Positions 11,400 through 22,506 of a DNA stretch of 64,000 nucleotides are shown here, piece after piece. The notes under the pieces were generated by a model that saw only the letters and a program-made list of their open reading frames with translations, was not told where the DNA came from and did no database searches. The stretch comes from Chlorops oryzae (Eukaryota; Arthropoda; Insecta; Diptera; Chloropidae). The first letter of the stretch is position 1; every line of letters begins with the position of its first letter. The stretch covers positions 74,269,188 to 74,333,187 of the forward strand of contig CM035808.1 in NCBI GenBank assembly GCA_020466095.1. The letters run 5' to 3'. Made by a program: the position numbers and the translations under genes.

Positions 11400-14046
11400 G
11401 GGCATGATTTCGAATGACTCTTTTCCAATGCGTTGTGAAGCAAGTGTTTGGGTTACTGGAAGAGTTGGTTTCATTGTTTGATTTTGTTTTTAATTCTGAG
11501 CAAAGAATATCTTCGTTGCGGTACGGTGAAAAAGTGTAAATTAATTGTTGTGCATAAAATACTGTTAAAGAATGCATATTTTAAAACGTCTTGTTTATTT
11601 TTTTCTGCCTGCGAAGCGAGAATGAAGGCTGGAGCACTTGGTTCAAAACGCAACTTGATCTACATGGGCTTCTTTTCATCTTCAAAGAGCATTTTTTGAT
11701 GTCAAAAGAAAAAACGAAAGTTTTAAAAACTTCGTCGTGGTGTAAATAAGGCAAAAAGTGATTCTTTTTATGTCGCAATTTTCTTCAAAATTGCGCAAAT
11801 TTCTGGAAAATTGCATTATTAGCTTCTGCACCAATGCTTGAATCAAAAGGTGTGCCCCACATCGTTGAAAGGGAGTTTAATTGCACTTTATTGAATAGCT
11901 TAGAACTTAATGCCACAGTTCCACTTATTCATTGCCGACGCTTCATTTGCGTTAATGAAAAGCTAATAAAGTGGTTCCACTATCAATGAACCGATTTTTT
12001 ATTAGCTAAACAGCTGATTCCAATTGTACGAGGGTGGTCGGAAATTTTGTGACCCAACAAAGTTACGAGTCACATTTTGAAAAAATGTATTTATATTTTT
12101 CTGCATCTTTTTCTTGTAAGTCTACACATGGCGCCAAAACTGTGATTTTTTAACCCCTAAGGTGCGGTAACAGAGCGTTGAAAATGCTTATTTCAACAGG
12201 TTTTTGGTCTTATGTAAGGAAACGCGGCACACAGCACGCAGAAAACCTTTTCATGCCTTAGGCTTGATTCAATATGTCACAATCACGTTCTTTGGATTTT
12301 TAAATGACCTCTGGCAGCTCTGTCACTTTAATTTGATAGTCGCTTGGCGACATTTGGTGAACTTAGTCGATGTTATCATCAGTAGTTGAAGTTTTTGAAA
12401 GTCCCAAAAGCTCACCTTTTTCCAAGCTTTAAAAGCCAATAACAACTGAGCATCATAAATCCTTGAAATATTGGTGAGTACTCGTCAACAGAGGCGCCAT
12501 CTTCACGTTAAGTTTGCAAACTTTTCAGAGTATCCTCGTACAAATCGAGAAATTACAGCTTGCCAAAGCAAGATAACCAAATCGCAAAGGGAAGAACTAA
12601 ATCAGCTAACCTATTAGTTTTGGTCAGTGAAATCTCATAGTGGGCTTTTTGCTTGACTACTGGCAGTGCAAAAACAAGATCTATTTCGACAAAAAGCTGT
12701 GAAATTTCTTTTGCCGGAATCTATTTTCTTGAAAATTTGCTGATCTTGGAAAGTAGAGTGGCATTTTCTTTTAATAGAAATTCGATACACTCGATAAATG
12801 CAAGAGTATGGAATGCAACCATGTTCATTAAACTTAATTAAAAGTTAATGTGTCATTACCGCCTCATTATCGACCAGCGTTTTTATGGGTAATGCTAACC
12901 GGAGCGTAAAATCCGAAGATAATTGGAATTTAAGAACCCTACATTTTTGCAAAACTCAGAAAGAGGAAAATAAACGAAAACTGTTCTTAAAAATTATCTG
13001 ACTACATACTCGGATTTAGCAGGCTATTAAATCATCAAAAGCCAAAGATCGTCAATTTTTTTTAAATTTCCGTTAACTTGAGTAATCGTTCAAAGCAATG
13101 AATCAATATAAATATCGCCAACGTATCTTAGGCTCGTACTGCTGTTTTGTGCTGCCGACACGGTCGATATCTGCGAAATTTTTATTTGAGAGATTCAATT
13201 GGACATAAAATATAAAGTATCGGACTTGCTCGTACTATAATACCCATACTAGTTGTTATGCTTAGTATGCCAATGGTTTTGAAAACATCGGAGAATTTTG
13301 CTTATTTGCAAATTCTCCTGCTACAATACTATACTGGCTGGAGGTTTTCCTACTCGGGGTCTGAAGAGTCCAGGGACATGAGACTTGACGCTCTGGTTTC
13401 GTCTTTAAGAATTCTACGTGGTGCGACCGGCCCAGTTCGACTATGTTTGCTAAAACACATCTCCTCCGTTATTTGCGTTTCGGATGACATCACGTTGTCC
13501 CGAGGCCAGGGAGTTTAAAGGTCGCTGTCATTCCTGTCGAGCTCTCCGATGCATTATTTTTCATATTGGTCGTTAGAGAGGCCCTCCAGTTCTTTTGTTT
13601 GCGAGAGATTTTTCAGACTGCGGTTGACTGTAGTACTAACAAGGTTTAATTCCAGTTGCATTATTTCGGGTTGCTTGCAATGCCTTAGAATGTTGGCAAG
13701 CGCATTGGCAGCTTGCTGCAAATTTGTGCATCTTCCACGAGTTCGTGCTGCAGACTGTGGTCGACCATTTTACTTCGCTGCCTTTTATAGTCGGCGGGTA
13801 CTGCGTTCGCAGGAAGAATAATTATTATTGAAATGAAATTTTTTCACCGCAGAACCTAATGTGTAAATTTTTTAACTGCTTTGTGCATCTTTCTTTGGAT
13901 CCGAAGATTTTGCTGATTTTGCTCTTTATGCTTGTCAAGCTGTGTTTCTGCCTTTTGTAGTATGTTTTTAGAGATGGGAAGGTAATTACCTCATTCGTAA
14001 TGGCCACAAATACTGACGGTCATTTGGCTGCGAACTTATTTCGGCT
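11400..14046. other. No recognisable gene; BEL insertion flank
   Basis: Short frames occur on both strands, for example plus-strand frames at 13258-13518 and 13549-13821, and a 60-codon minus-strand frame at 13825-14007, but none carries a domain I recognise. Near 12027 the string GTACGAGGGTGGTCGG resembles some mariner termini, but no transposase follows. Minus-strand translation of 13550-13830 has long gag-like helices with stops; this is too weak to call. The last five bases, CGGCT, are the BEL target duplication. Confidence 0.5.
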
Positions 14047-14363
14047 TGTCGAAGACGTAGAAATAAGATATTTGAATTGTATAAAATCAGAAATTGAATT
14101 GTGTAAAATCAGAAATTGAATTGTGTAAAATCAGAAAATTGAAATGAAAGAATTAATGTAAAAAACGAAATGTAAACGATAGCTTAAGATGCACCCAGTA
14201 TTCTTCCAGGGCTGGAATGTTTGCCCGCCAAAAAATATGTATATAAGCGTGTGTTCAAATCACGCTTTACTAACTCTAGTACGAACAATAAACGCGAACG
14301 CTTAAATTGACTCGCTCTTTTAGTTCCAACGCACATTTCAAACCAAAGCAAACGGTTTTTTCA
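14047..14363 (+). repeat. BEL/Pao 5' LTR
   Basis: It starts TGTCGAAGACGTAG and ends AACGGTTTTTTCA. It carries a short tandem repeat (GAATTGTATAAAATCAGAAATT-like, three copies), a TATATAAG TATA-like box near 14240, and AATAAA near 14286. It is near-identical to the 3' LTR. Confidence 0.92.
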
Positions 14364-14612
14364 TAGTCCTTCGACGCTAAAAATAGAATCGGTCAAAAAA
14401 CTCATTTTAAATAAAAAAAAAAAAAAAAAAAAAAAAACACTTTAAAAGAAATCCCATAAAGAAGAAAAAGCTTTACGAGAGAAAACAAAAAACAATTTAA
14501 TAAAAAAAAAAAAAGTTATTAATAAATAAGTTCATTTTTTTTGCTCGCGTGAATAAGTAAGTAATACAAGTTTTTGGTAAAAAAAAAAAAAGTTAAAACC
14601 CATATAAAACTC

Positions 14613-14650
<38 letters not shown>

Positions 14651-15004
14651 CCACTCTTAAACGGGAAAAGCGGCGCGAGAACAAAGAAATAAAATTTAAA
14701 ACAAAAAGGAAACAGAAAATCATAAGATCTTCTGTGATCGCTGGTTGCTGTTGTTGCTGTGTTAGCTGCTGGGTCGCTGTGTGGTTGCGGTTGAATTTGC
14801 TGTGGACTCTATCTGGTCGAGTTCGGCAGATCCTTACGCTACATATCGTAAAAAAAAAGAGGATTGAGTATGCCCCAAAGAAGCAGGTATTATAACCTAT
14901 AATCGCTTCATTTTGTATACACACATATATATTTATATGGAAATATATGTAATTAACCCTTTACAAAGAACAAACCCATAAGACGCACAATAAAAATATA
15001 TATA

Positions 15005-16292
15005 TTAGGTGTAGTAAAAAGAAATCCATTATTTTTGCATTAAATTGAGGGCTTTATTTAAGATAGTTAGAATGACCCGATTTAGGTCAAATATGCGCCG
15101 TTTTGTTCGATAACTTGTTGCCATTTTAAAGGTAATTTCATTATGCCTCTCTCATAGAAGCCCTCGTTCCTATTAGCAAAAAATTGAGACAGTCGAATTT
15201 CAGAAGCCTCTCTTGAAGCGAATGTTTCACCAGCAAAATTGTTCGCCATGGACAGGAACAGATGGTAATCACTTGGTGCCAGGTCCGGACAATAAGGTAG
15301 ATGCAGAAGAACCTCCCAACCAAACTCCCGGAGCTTCTGGCGAGTCACTATCGATGTGTGTGGCCTGGCGTTGTCCTGATGGAACACAATTCCTCTCCTA
15401 TTGGCCAAAGTTGGCCGGTTACGGGCGATTGCTTCCTTCAGACGGTCCAATTGTTGACAGTAGAGTTCCGAGTTAAGAGTTTTGCCGTATGGGAGCAGCT
15501 CATAGTAGATAATTCCCTGCCAATCCCACCAAACACACAGAAAAACCTTCCTGGCCGTCAATCCTGGCTTGGCCACCATTTCCGCCGGTTCACCGTGTTT
15601 CGACCACGACCGTTTTCGCTTGACGTTGTCGTAAGTGACCCACTTTTCATCACCAGTCACCAACCGCTTCAGAAATGGGTCGATTTTGTTGCGGTTCAGC
15701 AGCGATTCGCAGATGGAAATTCGGTCTATGAGGTTTTTTTGCGTTAACTCGTATGGCACCCATACATCGAGCTTCTTTGTGTATCCAGCCTTATTCAAAT
15801 GGTTCCAAACGGTTTTTTGTGCAATCTTTAGCTCTTTTGCAATCGAAACAGTGCTAACATGACGGTCGGACTCGATAATTTCCATGATTTTATCGACATT
15901 TTCGACAATTGGCCTTCCAGTGCGTGGTGCATCCTTGACATCGAAGTTACCGGAACGGAATCGACGAAACCAAAATTGCGCATGATTGGCTGTTACAGTA
16001 TCAGGTCCATAAACGCTATTCACATTTTCAGCCGCCTGGCTTGCGTTTTCTCCCTTATCGAAGAAAAACTGTAAAATGTAGCGAATTTTCTCTTTGCTGA
16101 TGTCCATCTTTGACAAGCTCTCAAACAAAACTGAATCAATCAATCAAAAAAGTGTCAAAAAAGCTTTTTTAGTAGGATCTGTCATCTTTCTAATGCCCCC
16201 TAGCGGAACACGATCGGACTTATACAACGCGAGATGCAGATAGATAACGCCATCTATTGGAAAAATAATGGATTTCTTTTTACTACACCTAA
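15005..16292 (-). mobile_element. mariner element, copy 1 (1288 bp)
   Basis: The ends are TTAGGTGTAGTAAAAAGAAA and its complement, flanked by TA duplications (15003-15004, 16293-16294). Its length equals copies 2 and 3. It is inserted in the BEL leader, so it is younger than the BEL copy. Confidence 0.95.
15082..16143 (-). CDS. mariner transposase, copy 1
   Basis: This is a 353-residue open frame for a mariner (DD34D) transposase, which binds the element's TIRs and cuts and pastes it at TA sites. The N-terminal half holds paired helix-turn-helix domains, with an RTGRP linker near residue 74. The catalytic Asp are D165 (TGDEKW), D257 (HQDNARPH) and D292 (APSDYHLF), with 34 residues between the last two. 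A second Met at residue 13 (MDISKEK) gives 341 residues, closer to the usual ~345 and probably the real start. Two conserved motifs carry changes: WVPHEL reads WVPYEL and YSPDL reads YCPDL. The frame is therefore open but activity is doubtful. Confidence 0.93.
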   Translation of the reverse strand: MIDSVLFESLSKMDISKEKIRYILQFFFDKGENASQAAENVNSVYGPDTVTANHAQFWFRRFRSGNFDVKDAPRTGRPIVENVDKIMEIIESDRHVSTVSIAKELKIAQKTVWNHLNKAGYTKKLDVWVPYELTQKNLIDRISICESLLNRNKIDPFLKRLVTGDEKWVTYDNVKRKRSWSKHGEPAEMVAKPGLTARKVFLCVWWDWQGIIYYELLPYGKTLNSELYCQQLDRLKEAIARNRPTLANRRGIVFHQDNARPHTSIVTRQKLREFGWEVLLHLPYCPDLAPSDYHLFLSMANNFAGETFASREASEIRLSQFFANRNEGFYERGIMKLPLKWQQVIEQNGAYLT

Positions 16293-16585
16293 TATATACA
16301 TATATACAGGTGTAGAGAACATCAGAGAAAATCGCAGGAAAATTAGAAGCGGGAATATAAACATATATATATATTAACTCAGCGAAAATAGCGGAAAAAT
16401 TGGTTTAGTAAATTCTACACATATATATTTATATATAACCCAAGCGAAACGCGCGAAAGGTTAGAAGCGGGAGAAAATTAGGAGCGTTAAAATATACACA
16501 TACACACATATATATATATAGACGCCACGGGGAAAAAAGCGCGCGAAAATTTAGAAACGGAAAATTGTCCATATACATACATACA

Positions 16586-16915
16586 TGTTAGAGCAAAATT
16601 AGAAAAAGTATTCACTCTGTGTGAAATTGACAACCTTGGCTTTGAGTTATGTTTAGGCTGTTCACTGTTCTTGAAATGAACAAGCTTGGCATAGAGTTCT
16701 GTGAAATTGAAGGAATAAAAGTTTTCTTGTTGAAGAGAAAACTTTTCAACAGACAGATCTGTGAGAGCTGAGCACGATAGCCCACAGAATTGTCCGATGC
16801 ATAGAAGGACTAGTTTTTAAAAAAAAAAAAGAAAAGAAAAAGGATTGTCAACTCCTTTTATTTCAAAAAATCCAAGGAAGGATCGTGAACTCTCTTTCCT
16901 TCGATTTTTCTAGCA
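16586..16915 (+). repeat. Gypsy-type 5' LTR
   Basis: 330 bp, TG...CA. It contains an A-rich tract near 16819-16840 and matches 19539-19869 with few differences. Confidence 0.88.
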
Positions 16916-16948
16916 TCAGAAGTGGGATACGAACCAAACTTCCACAAA

Positions 16949-17716
16949 ATGGACAAACAGGATGCCGAAAAACGTCGTAATGGAGATGAGAGACAGGAAG
17001 ATGCTCCCAATGTTTCGAGTATTAACGAATTGACGATGAGTGTCGACGTCTTAAGGGAATTATTTAAGGGTTCTCAAGAAGTTCGACCGGTGCAACGGAG
17101 TGTTGGGTTTCCTTGTTTCGATCCAGACCATTCGCGCATCGACATAAAAAAATGGTGTGCGGATGTAGATCTCAGGGTACTACGCGACGGCCTTGAAGAT
17201 TTTGATGTCGTCCCTCGCGTGCAAGCAGCTTTGATGGGCAGATCAAAGAAATGGTACGATAAATACGGCTACCAACATTATACTTGGTCGAGTCTAAAAG
17301 AGTCGTTGATGCACACGTTCTCCAATGGCGTGGATGTAGTTGTGGAGCTGAGGAAGGTGGCTAATTCTGAAAGCAAAGATTTTATTACCTATACTGATTT
17401 TGCCATGGAAAAGGTGTCCCAGATTAATAGACTTCCATTCGAAATACCCGAGGACATTGTGGTAAAGATTATTATCGGTTGTGTTTCCAAAATGGGTTTG
17501 CGCAATTCGCTCACGTTCGCGATGCCAACTTCCGTTCAAAATTTGGTTGATCACTTGTCCTCTATACGCGAGCGGCCGCAAGAGAGGAATGTTTCTCAAA
17601 GTGTGGTTGAACGGGAACGTGGGCAACAAAAATCATATTATGTGCGAGAAAGCGTTAAGATTCCTAGTGAAGTTCCTTTTAAGCGGTCACGGAGGGAGGA
17701 AGAAAACACTGGCTAA
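16949..17716 (+). pseudogene. Gypsy-type gag, truncated by deletion
   Basis: The first good ATG (MDKQDAEKR) is at 16949, 33 bases after the 5' LTR. The capsid-like region contains KKWYDKYGYQHYTWSSLKES and FITYTDFAMEKVSQINRLPF, the retrotransposon gag pattern of a W-rich helix followed by a long amphipathic segment. No zinc knuckle is reached. At about 17690 the frame runs into integrase DNA read in the wrong frame, and it stops at 17714-17716. Gag would form the particle. Whether this shortened protein still assembles is unknown. Confidence 0.75.
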
Positions 17717-18607
17717 GATGAGAGAGTATTTTTGGATGCCGTCAATGACTAGGAATGTGCGTAAGTTCGTTGAGTCTTGCTTGGTCTGTTTGGTGGCTAA
17801 ACGACCTTCCGGTAAAAAACAGTGTGAGTTACACCCAATAAAAAAAGGCCTATCCCCTTTGACACAGTTTATGCCGATTTCATGGGACCTTTTGACGATA
17901 AGAATTTTAGGTATATTTTTATTCTCGTTGATTCATTTACCAAGTTTGTCGTTCTCTTGCCGTCCAAAACCTTAAAAGCCTCCGAAACAGTGCAGCTTTT
18001 TCACAACTATGTGATGTTATTTGGTGCTCCAGGTAAGTTAGTAAGTGATAAAGGTACTAACTTTACCAGTGAAGACTTCAAGAAGCTTTGTGCTTCGCTT
18101 GGAACAGAGCTCCATTTTATCACTACTGGAGCTAGTCGAGCCAACGGACAGGTAGAGCGGTACGTCGACACTGTTGCTAATTTACTTCGAACTAACACGA
18201 GTATTGAGTGGACTAGCTATATACTAACTGGTGTTACGGGTAGAACTCCGGTGCTTGGGGTATTGCTATCTGAACTTAAATTGGAACCTCAGTATGATGA
18301 CATACAAGCAATTCGGGAGTTAGCAGAAGAACGGTCGGATGAAAATTCTAGATGTATGAAAGTTCGTTTTGACAAGAATAAATGCAAGCCAAGCAAATTG
18401 GAGATTGGTCAAAAGGTCGTATATTCCAGTAACCAAATACGGAAGTCAAAACTTCAGAATTATTACCAAGGACCTTATGAAGTTGTTGGGGTGCTGGCGA
18501 ATGACCGCTATAAACTGAACAATGAAAATTCGGGCAAAATCATAGTTGCAGGAAGAGAAGTTATTCGTCCAGTTCTGATTGTCGAAAATGATAACGCACA
18601 AATATAA
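17690..18607 (+). pseudogene. Gypsy-type integrase, joined to gag by deletion
   Basis: The sequence begins in the zinc-binding HHCC domain: GHGGRKKTLAKMREYFWMP, then CLVCLVAKRPSG for the Cys pair. The catalytic core follows with YADFMGPF (first Asp), SDKGTNF (second Asp) and NGQVERY (Glu), separated by roughly the usual distances, and then a basic C-terminal region to 18607. A frameshift near 17860-17880 separates the zinc domain from the core. In intact elements this enzyme inserts the cDNA. Here the preceding RT and RNase H are missing. Confidence 0.85.
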
Positions 18608-18654
18608 CAAAAATTTAAGGTAAATTCATTGCTTTTGTGGACTCTTTGATTTCT

Positions 18655-19250
18655 CAGACAAGCGTAAGATCGCCTCTGAGCTGAGAATCGGGGTAATAGT
18701 TTTTAAAATGTTTTGTTGACAAGCTTAAAAATGCCTCAATTTCGTGGTATTGTTGGAGCATGAATTTCAGACAAGCGGAAGGTCGCCTTTGAGCTGGAAA
18801 TTCACATGCTTCTGTTGTGTACAAATTTTTGCGTTCAAGCTTATTATTGCCTCTGATCGAATGAGTTGTTCTGACATGAATTCCAGACAAGCTGAAGATT
18901 GCCTCTGAGCTGGAAATTCACGATTTTCTGTTTTGAAGAACTTATGTTCTGACTGCGGTCAAGCTTAAGATTGCCTCTGATCGAATGAGTTGTTCTGACA
19001 TGATTTCCAGACAAGCTGAAGATTGCCCCTGAGCTGGAAATTCACGATTTTCTGTTTTGAAGAACTTATGTTCTGACTGCGGTCAAGCTTAAGATTGCTT
19101 CTGATCGAATGAGTTGTTCTGACATGATTTCCAGACAAGCTGAAGATTGCCCCTGAGCTGGAGATTCACGATTTTCTGCTTCCGAGAGCTCTTGTTTAGA
19201 TTGCGGCCAAGCTTAAGATTGCCTCTGATCGAATGGGTTATTGTGGTCCG
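18655..19250 (+). repeat. Five-copy ~113-124-bp tandem repeat
   Basis: The motif CAGACAAGC(T/G)GAAG starts successive units at 18655, 18768, 18884, 19008 and 19132. Each unit contains a CTCTGAGCTGGAAATTCACG block and a CAAGCTTAAGATTGCCTCTG block. It lies between the integrase frame and the 3' LTR. The last three units are nearly identical, so expansion was recent. Confidence 0.85.
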
Positions 19251-19454
19251 AGTTTCAATTTTGAGGTTGGAATTGGAGTCATAGTCTCGCAGTATTGTGG
19301 TCAGTTGAAGTGTTGGTCTCAGATAGACCATAGTTTGTGAAAATAAGACGTTGTGCTTTGAGCAAGAAAGAGGGAGCTGTGTTTGGTACTTTGAGTTCTT
19401 TATAAGAGAAGTTGACTAGACATTAGTTGTTGTGTTAAGAATTAATACTGAATC

Positions 19455-19869
19455 TCTCATCGAGAGCGATGATATTTGCAGGATGGCCGTGTTAGAGCAA
19501 AATTATCATCGAGAGCGATGATATTTGCAGGATGGCCGTGTTAGAGCAAAATTAGAAAAAGTATTCACTCTGTGTGAAATTGACAACCTTGGCTTTGAGT
19601 TATGTTTAGGCTGTTCACTGTTCTTGAAATGAACAAGCTTGGCATAGAGTTCTGTGAAATTGAAGGAATAAAAGTTTTCTTGTTGAAGAGAAAACTTTTC
19701 AACAGACAGATCTGTGAGAGCTGAGCACGATAGCCCACAGAATTGTCCGATGCATAGAAGGACTAGTTTAAAAAAAAAAAAAAAGAAAAGAAAAAGGATT
19801 GTCAACTCCTTTTATTTCAAAAAATCCAAGAAAGGATCGTGAACTCTCTTTCCTTCGATTTTTCTAGCA
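19455..19869 (+). repeat. Gypsy-type 3' LTR preceded by a 49-bp duplication
   Basis: The LTR itself is 19539-19869. Just before it, the block TCATCGAGAGCGATGATATT...TGTTAGAGCAAAATTA occurs twice. The first LTR bases are therefore present an extra time, consistent with slippage during reverse transcription at the 3' LTR border. Confidence 0.8.
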
Positions 19870-20473
19870 TACATATATCTATATATATAGAGCTCCCTAT
19901 CAAAAACGCGGGAAGAAGAGAAACTAGAAGAGATATATATAAAACCCTAGCGGAAAGCGCGCAGAAAATTAGAATATATATATACATACATATATAACTC
20001 AAACTTAAATAGCGCGAAAAATTAGTAGCGGCAGAATTTATACATACATTCCCCATACATGCATTAATACGCAGCGACAGGTGCACGACGCCGGCAGAAT
20101 ATACAGAGCAATTTTTCTATTTTTTTTGTTACAACAACAACAAAGAAAACCCAATAGAAACAAGATCAACCCTAATTTGCTTTTGCCACTTACAAGAAAA
20201 AAAAAAATTTTTTTTTCTCATTCCTACGTGACGAGTTGATAAGTAAATTGTTAGTAACAAACCCTGCACCCTACAGTCGGTTTCGAAAAGTGTACTTGGA
20301 ACAATTTTATACATATACCCATATATCCTCTTCATAGTCAAAGTAATATTAACACTTGTTTATTTACACCCTACGGTCGGTCTAAATAATTTATTTTGCG
20401 CATCGAACATCTATTAAAAATAAAATTTCGATTCGAGTTGTTCATTTATTTGCAATAGAAAAACGTCGCCAGA

Positions 20474-22463
20474 ATGTCTCAGCAAGAAAATGATGCAACC
20501 ACTTCTGCAAAAATTGCGTGTGCCTCAATTTTTATTTTTCGATCCGATGATTTAATAAAATTTTGCGCAAAAATTGATAACACCCTAGTCGAGGATCTTA
20601 CCCAAGGCGTATTTGAGTCTAAGTTACCTGACTTAGACCGTAGGTGGAACTCTTTAGTTAGCGCTTACGAGGATGCCATGCTCAGCAATGAAGAGGCATC
20701 GACGGACAAATTCAAAAAATCAGCTGGTGCTAAATTCGATAAATGCACTGAATCATTTCATGCATGTAAAGCAAAAATTAATGAAATGTTGCAGACCTTT
20801 AGTGCTGCCGCCAAAGCTGGCACCCAAACTCTTCATAACGAGTCATCATTTGTGCTGGACAACCCATCCCTATACACCAGTATGTCCGTCCCACCTTGTG
20901 ATACGGAGGCTTTTGAAGGCTCTTACGAAACCTGGCCAGCGTTTAGAGACCTATTCACAGCCATCTACATTAATAACACCCGCCTCAACCCTGTCCAGAA
21001 ACTTTATTACTTAAGGCAAAAGACAAAAGGCAGTGCAGGAAAAATTGTTCAGCACTACCCGCTTTCAGGCGAAAATTTTTCGCTAGCATGGGAAGCACTA
21101 CGTGTCCGGTATGACAATAGGCGAGTGTTAGTTGATAATCAGCTAAGGACTTTATTAAATATACCTACAGCCACTACCGAAAGTGGTGAGTCGATCCAAA
21201 AGGTTCAAGTCACTATCAGTGATTGCCTTGCCACATTGGAATCACAAGGCATAAGCACACAAAATTGGGATCCTATTTTAGTTTATTTATGTGCAAGTAA
21301 ACTCCCAAAAATGACACTCTCTTTATGGGAGCAGTCATTAAATTCACATTAAGATTTACCATCATGGAAAGAGATGGAAAGATTTTTAATTTCAAGGTCT
21401 GAAGTTGTTGAACATGTGAACAACTTAAAGCCACCCAATTTCAATAATCAATCCCAATTCCAATCTCGCTACCCAAATAATTCATTACGTCAGCAAGGCA
21501 AACCCCAGTCAAACCTTAATAACAAACCTAATGCTGCGACACAGTCTTTCCACGCAGAAGATAATAAAAGGCCCCAAAAAACTTTTTGTCCTCTATGCAA
21601 AGAATCGCACCCAATCAGACTATGCGCTACTTTCAAAAACATGACTATTCAGGATAGGAGTAAATTTGTAACAGCGCATAAATTATGTTCAAATTGTTTA
21701 GCGATTTCGCACACAAAAAAGAACTGCAAAAGCAATTTTGCATGCTTGCACTGTAAAAAACAGCATCACACGATGCTCCATCTGCAACAAGCACCCCATT
21801 CGCAAACCCCTGGAACCACTGCAACACTTCATACACAAATCCCCACAGTAACGTCCAATGAAACGCCATGTTCTTCCAATAATGTACCTAGGACCCAAGA
21901 TGTAAATAGTTTGCACACGTCAAACCAAAACAGCGTGATACTCCCAACAGCACTGGTTTCGATTCTTCAGACTGGAGAATTATTCACAGTGCGTGCCTTA
22001 ATTGACCAAGGTTCCCAACGCACTTTCATTTCTGAGCGAACTCAGAAACGTTTAATGTTGCCATGTAAACCCATAAATGCAACGATCTCGGTCATGGGAG
22101 GAACTTCATTCCAAAATGTCACGCAGTCGTGCGCATTAACCCTTGCATCACCCTCCCATAGCCTCAAAGATCCAGTAAAGGCCATTATGCTCCCGAAATT
22201 AACGAACTTCTTACCATCATGTTCATTTGCGATGCCAGACCTATCCGCATTATACGGCTTAACCCTTGCCGACCCCAATTTTAATAGGCCAGCGCCAATT
22301 GACATGGTGATAGGAAGTGACGTTATTCCACTTATTATACTTGAAGGTCTCAGGAAAAATTCCAGTGGTACATTATTAGCGCAAAATACAGTTTTTGGTT
22401 GGTTTTTGAGTGAAACAGTCACTCCAACTATTTCTAATTTCTCAACAGGCGTACAAGTTGAGC
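20474..22463 (+). pseudogene. BEL/Pao gag and protease (interrupted)
   Basis: This is a single frame with one in-frame TAA (21350-21352). Gag shows the BEL hallmark YETWPAFRDLF near residue 155 and long flanking helices. Then come the zinc-knuckle cluster FCPLCKESHPIRLC, CSNCLAISHTKKNC and CLHCKKQHHTMLH (about 21590-21785). The retropepsin active site reads ALIDQGSQRTFIS (about 21995), as in BEL/Pao, followed by a VIGSDVIPLI block. Gag packages the RNA and the protease cleaves the polyprotein. The frame is cut at the AAATAC target site of the LINE and resumes in frame at 26666. Confidence 0.9.
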
Positions 22464-22506
22464 AAATACGTACGTAATAAGTAATAAGTACGTAATCGGT
22501 TGAGCT

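Larger units (their letters stand above)
16586..19869 (+). mobile_element. Internally deleted Ty3/gypsy-type element
   Basis: LTRs are at 16586-16915 and 19539-19869 (TGTTAG...TCTAGCA), with TACA flanking both sides (16582-16585, 19870-19873). The interior holds gag, then directly the integrase zinc-binding and catalytic regions, then a five-copy tandem repeat. Protease, RT and RNase H are absent, so it depends on another element. It sits in the BEL leader. Confidence 0.88.
14364..20473 (+). other. BEL 5' leader (interrupted)
   Basis: This stretch is A-rich, with homopolymers near 14418-14443 and 14618-14648, and has repeated GCG(C)GAAAATTAGAAGCGG and (TA)n/(CATA)n tracts on both sides of two insertions. 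It has no convincing coding capacity before the gag ATG at 20474. A 130-codon minus-strand frame over the poly-A tracts is an artefact of low complexity. Confidence 0.7.

Noticed and set aside
12027..12180. Possible mariner terminus (GTACGAGGGTGGTCGG)
   Set aside because: No matching opposite terminus and no transposase sequence could be found nearby.
13258..14007. Possible gag or host coding sequence on either strand
   Set aside because: Frames are short, broken by stops, and contain no motif I can name.
14532..14924. 130-codon minus-strand frame with poly-Phe runs
   Set aside because: It is the translation of poly-A tracts in the BEL leader.
18655..19250. CRISPR-like regular repeats
   Set aside because: Units are ~120 bp with no unique spacers, inside an LTR element of a eukaryote.
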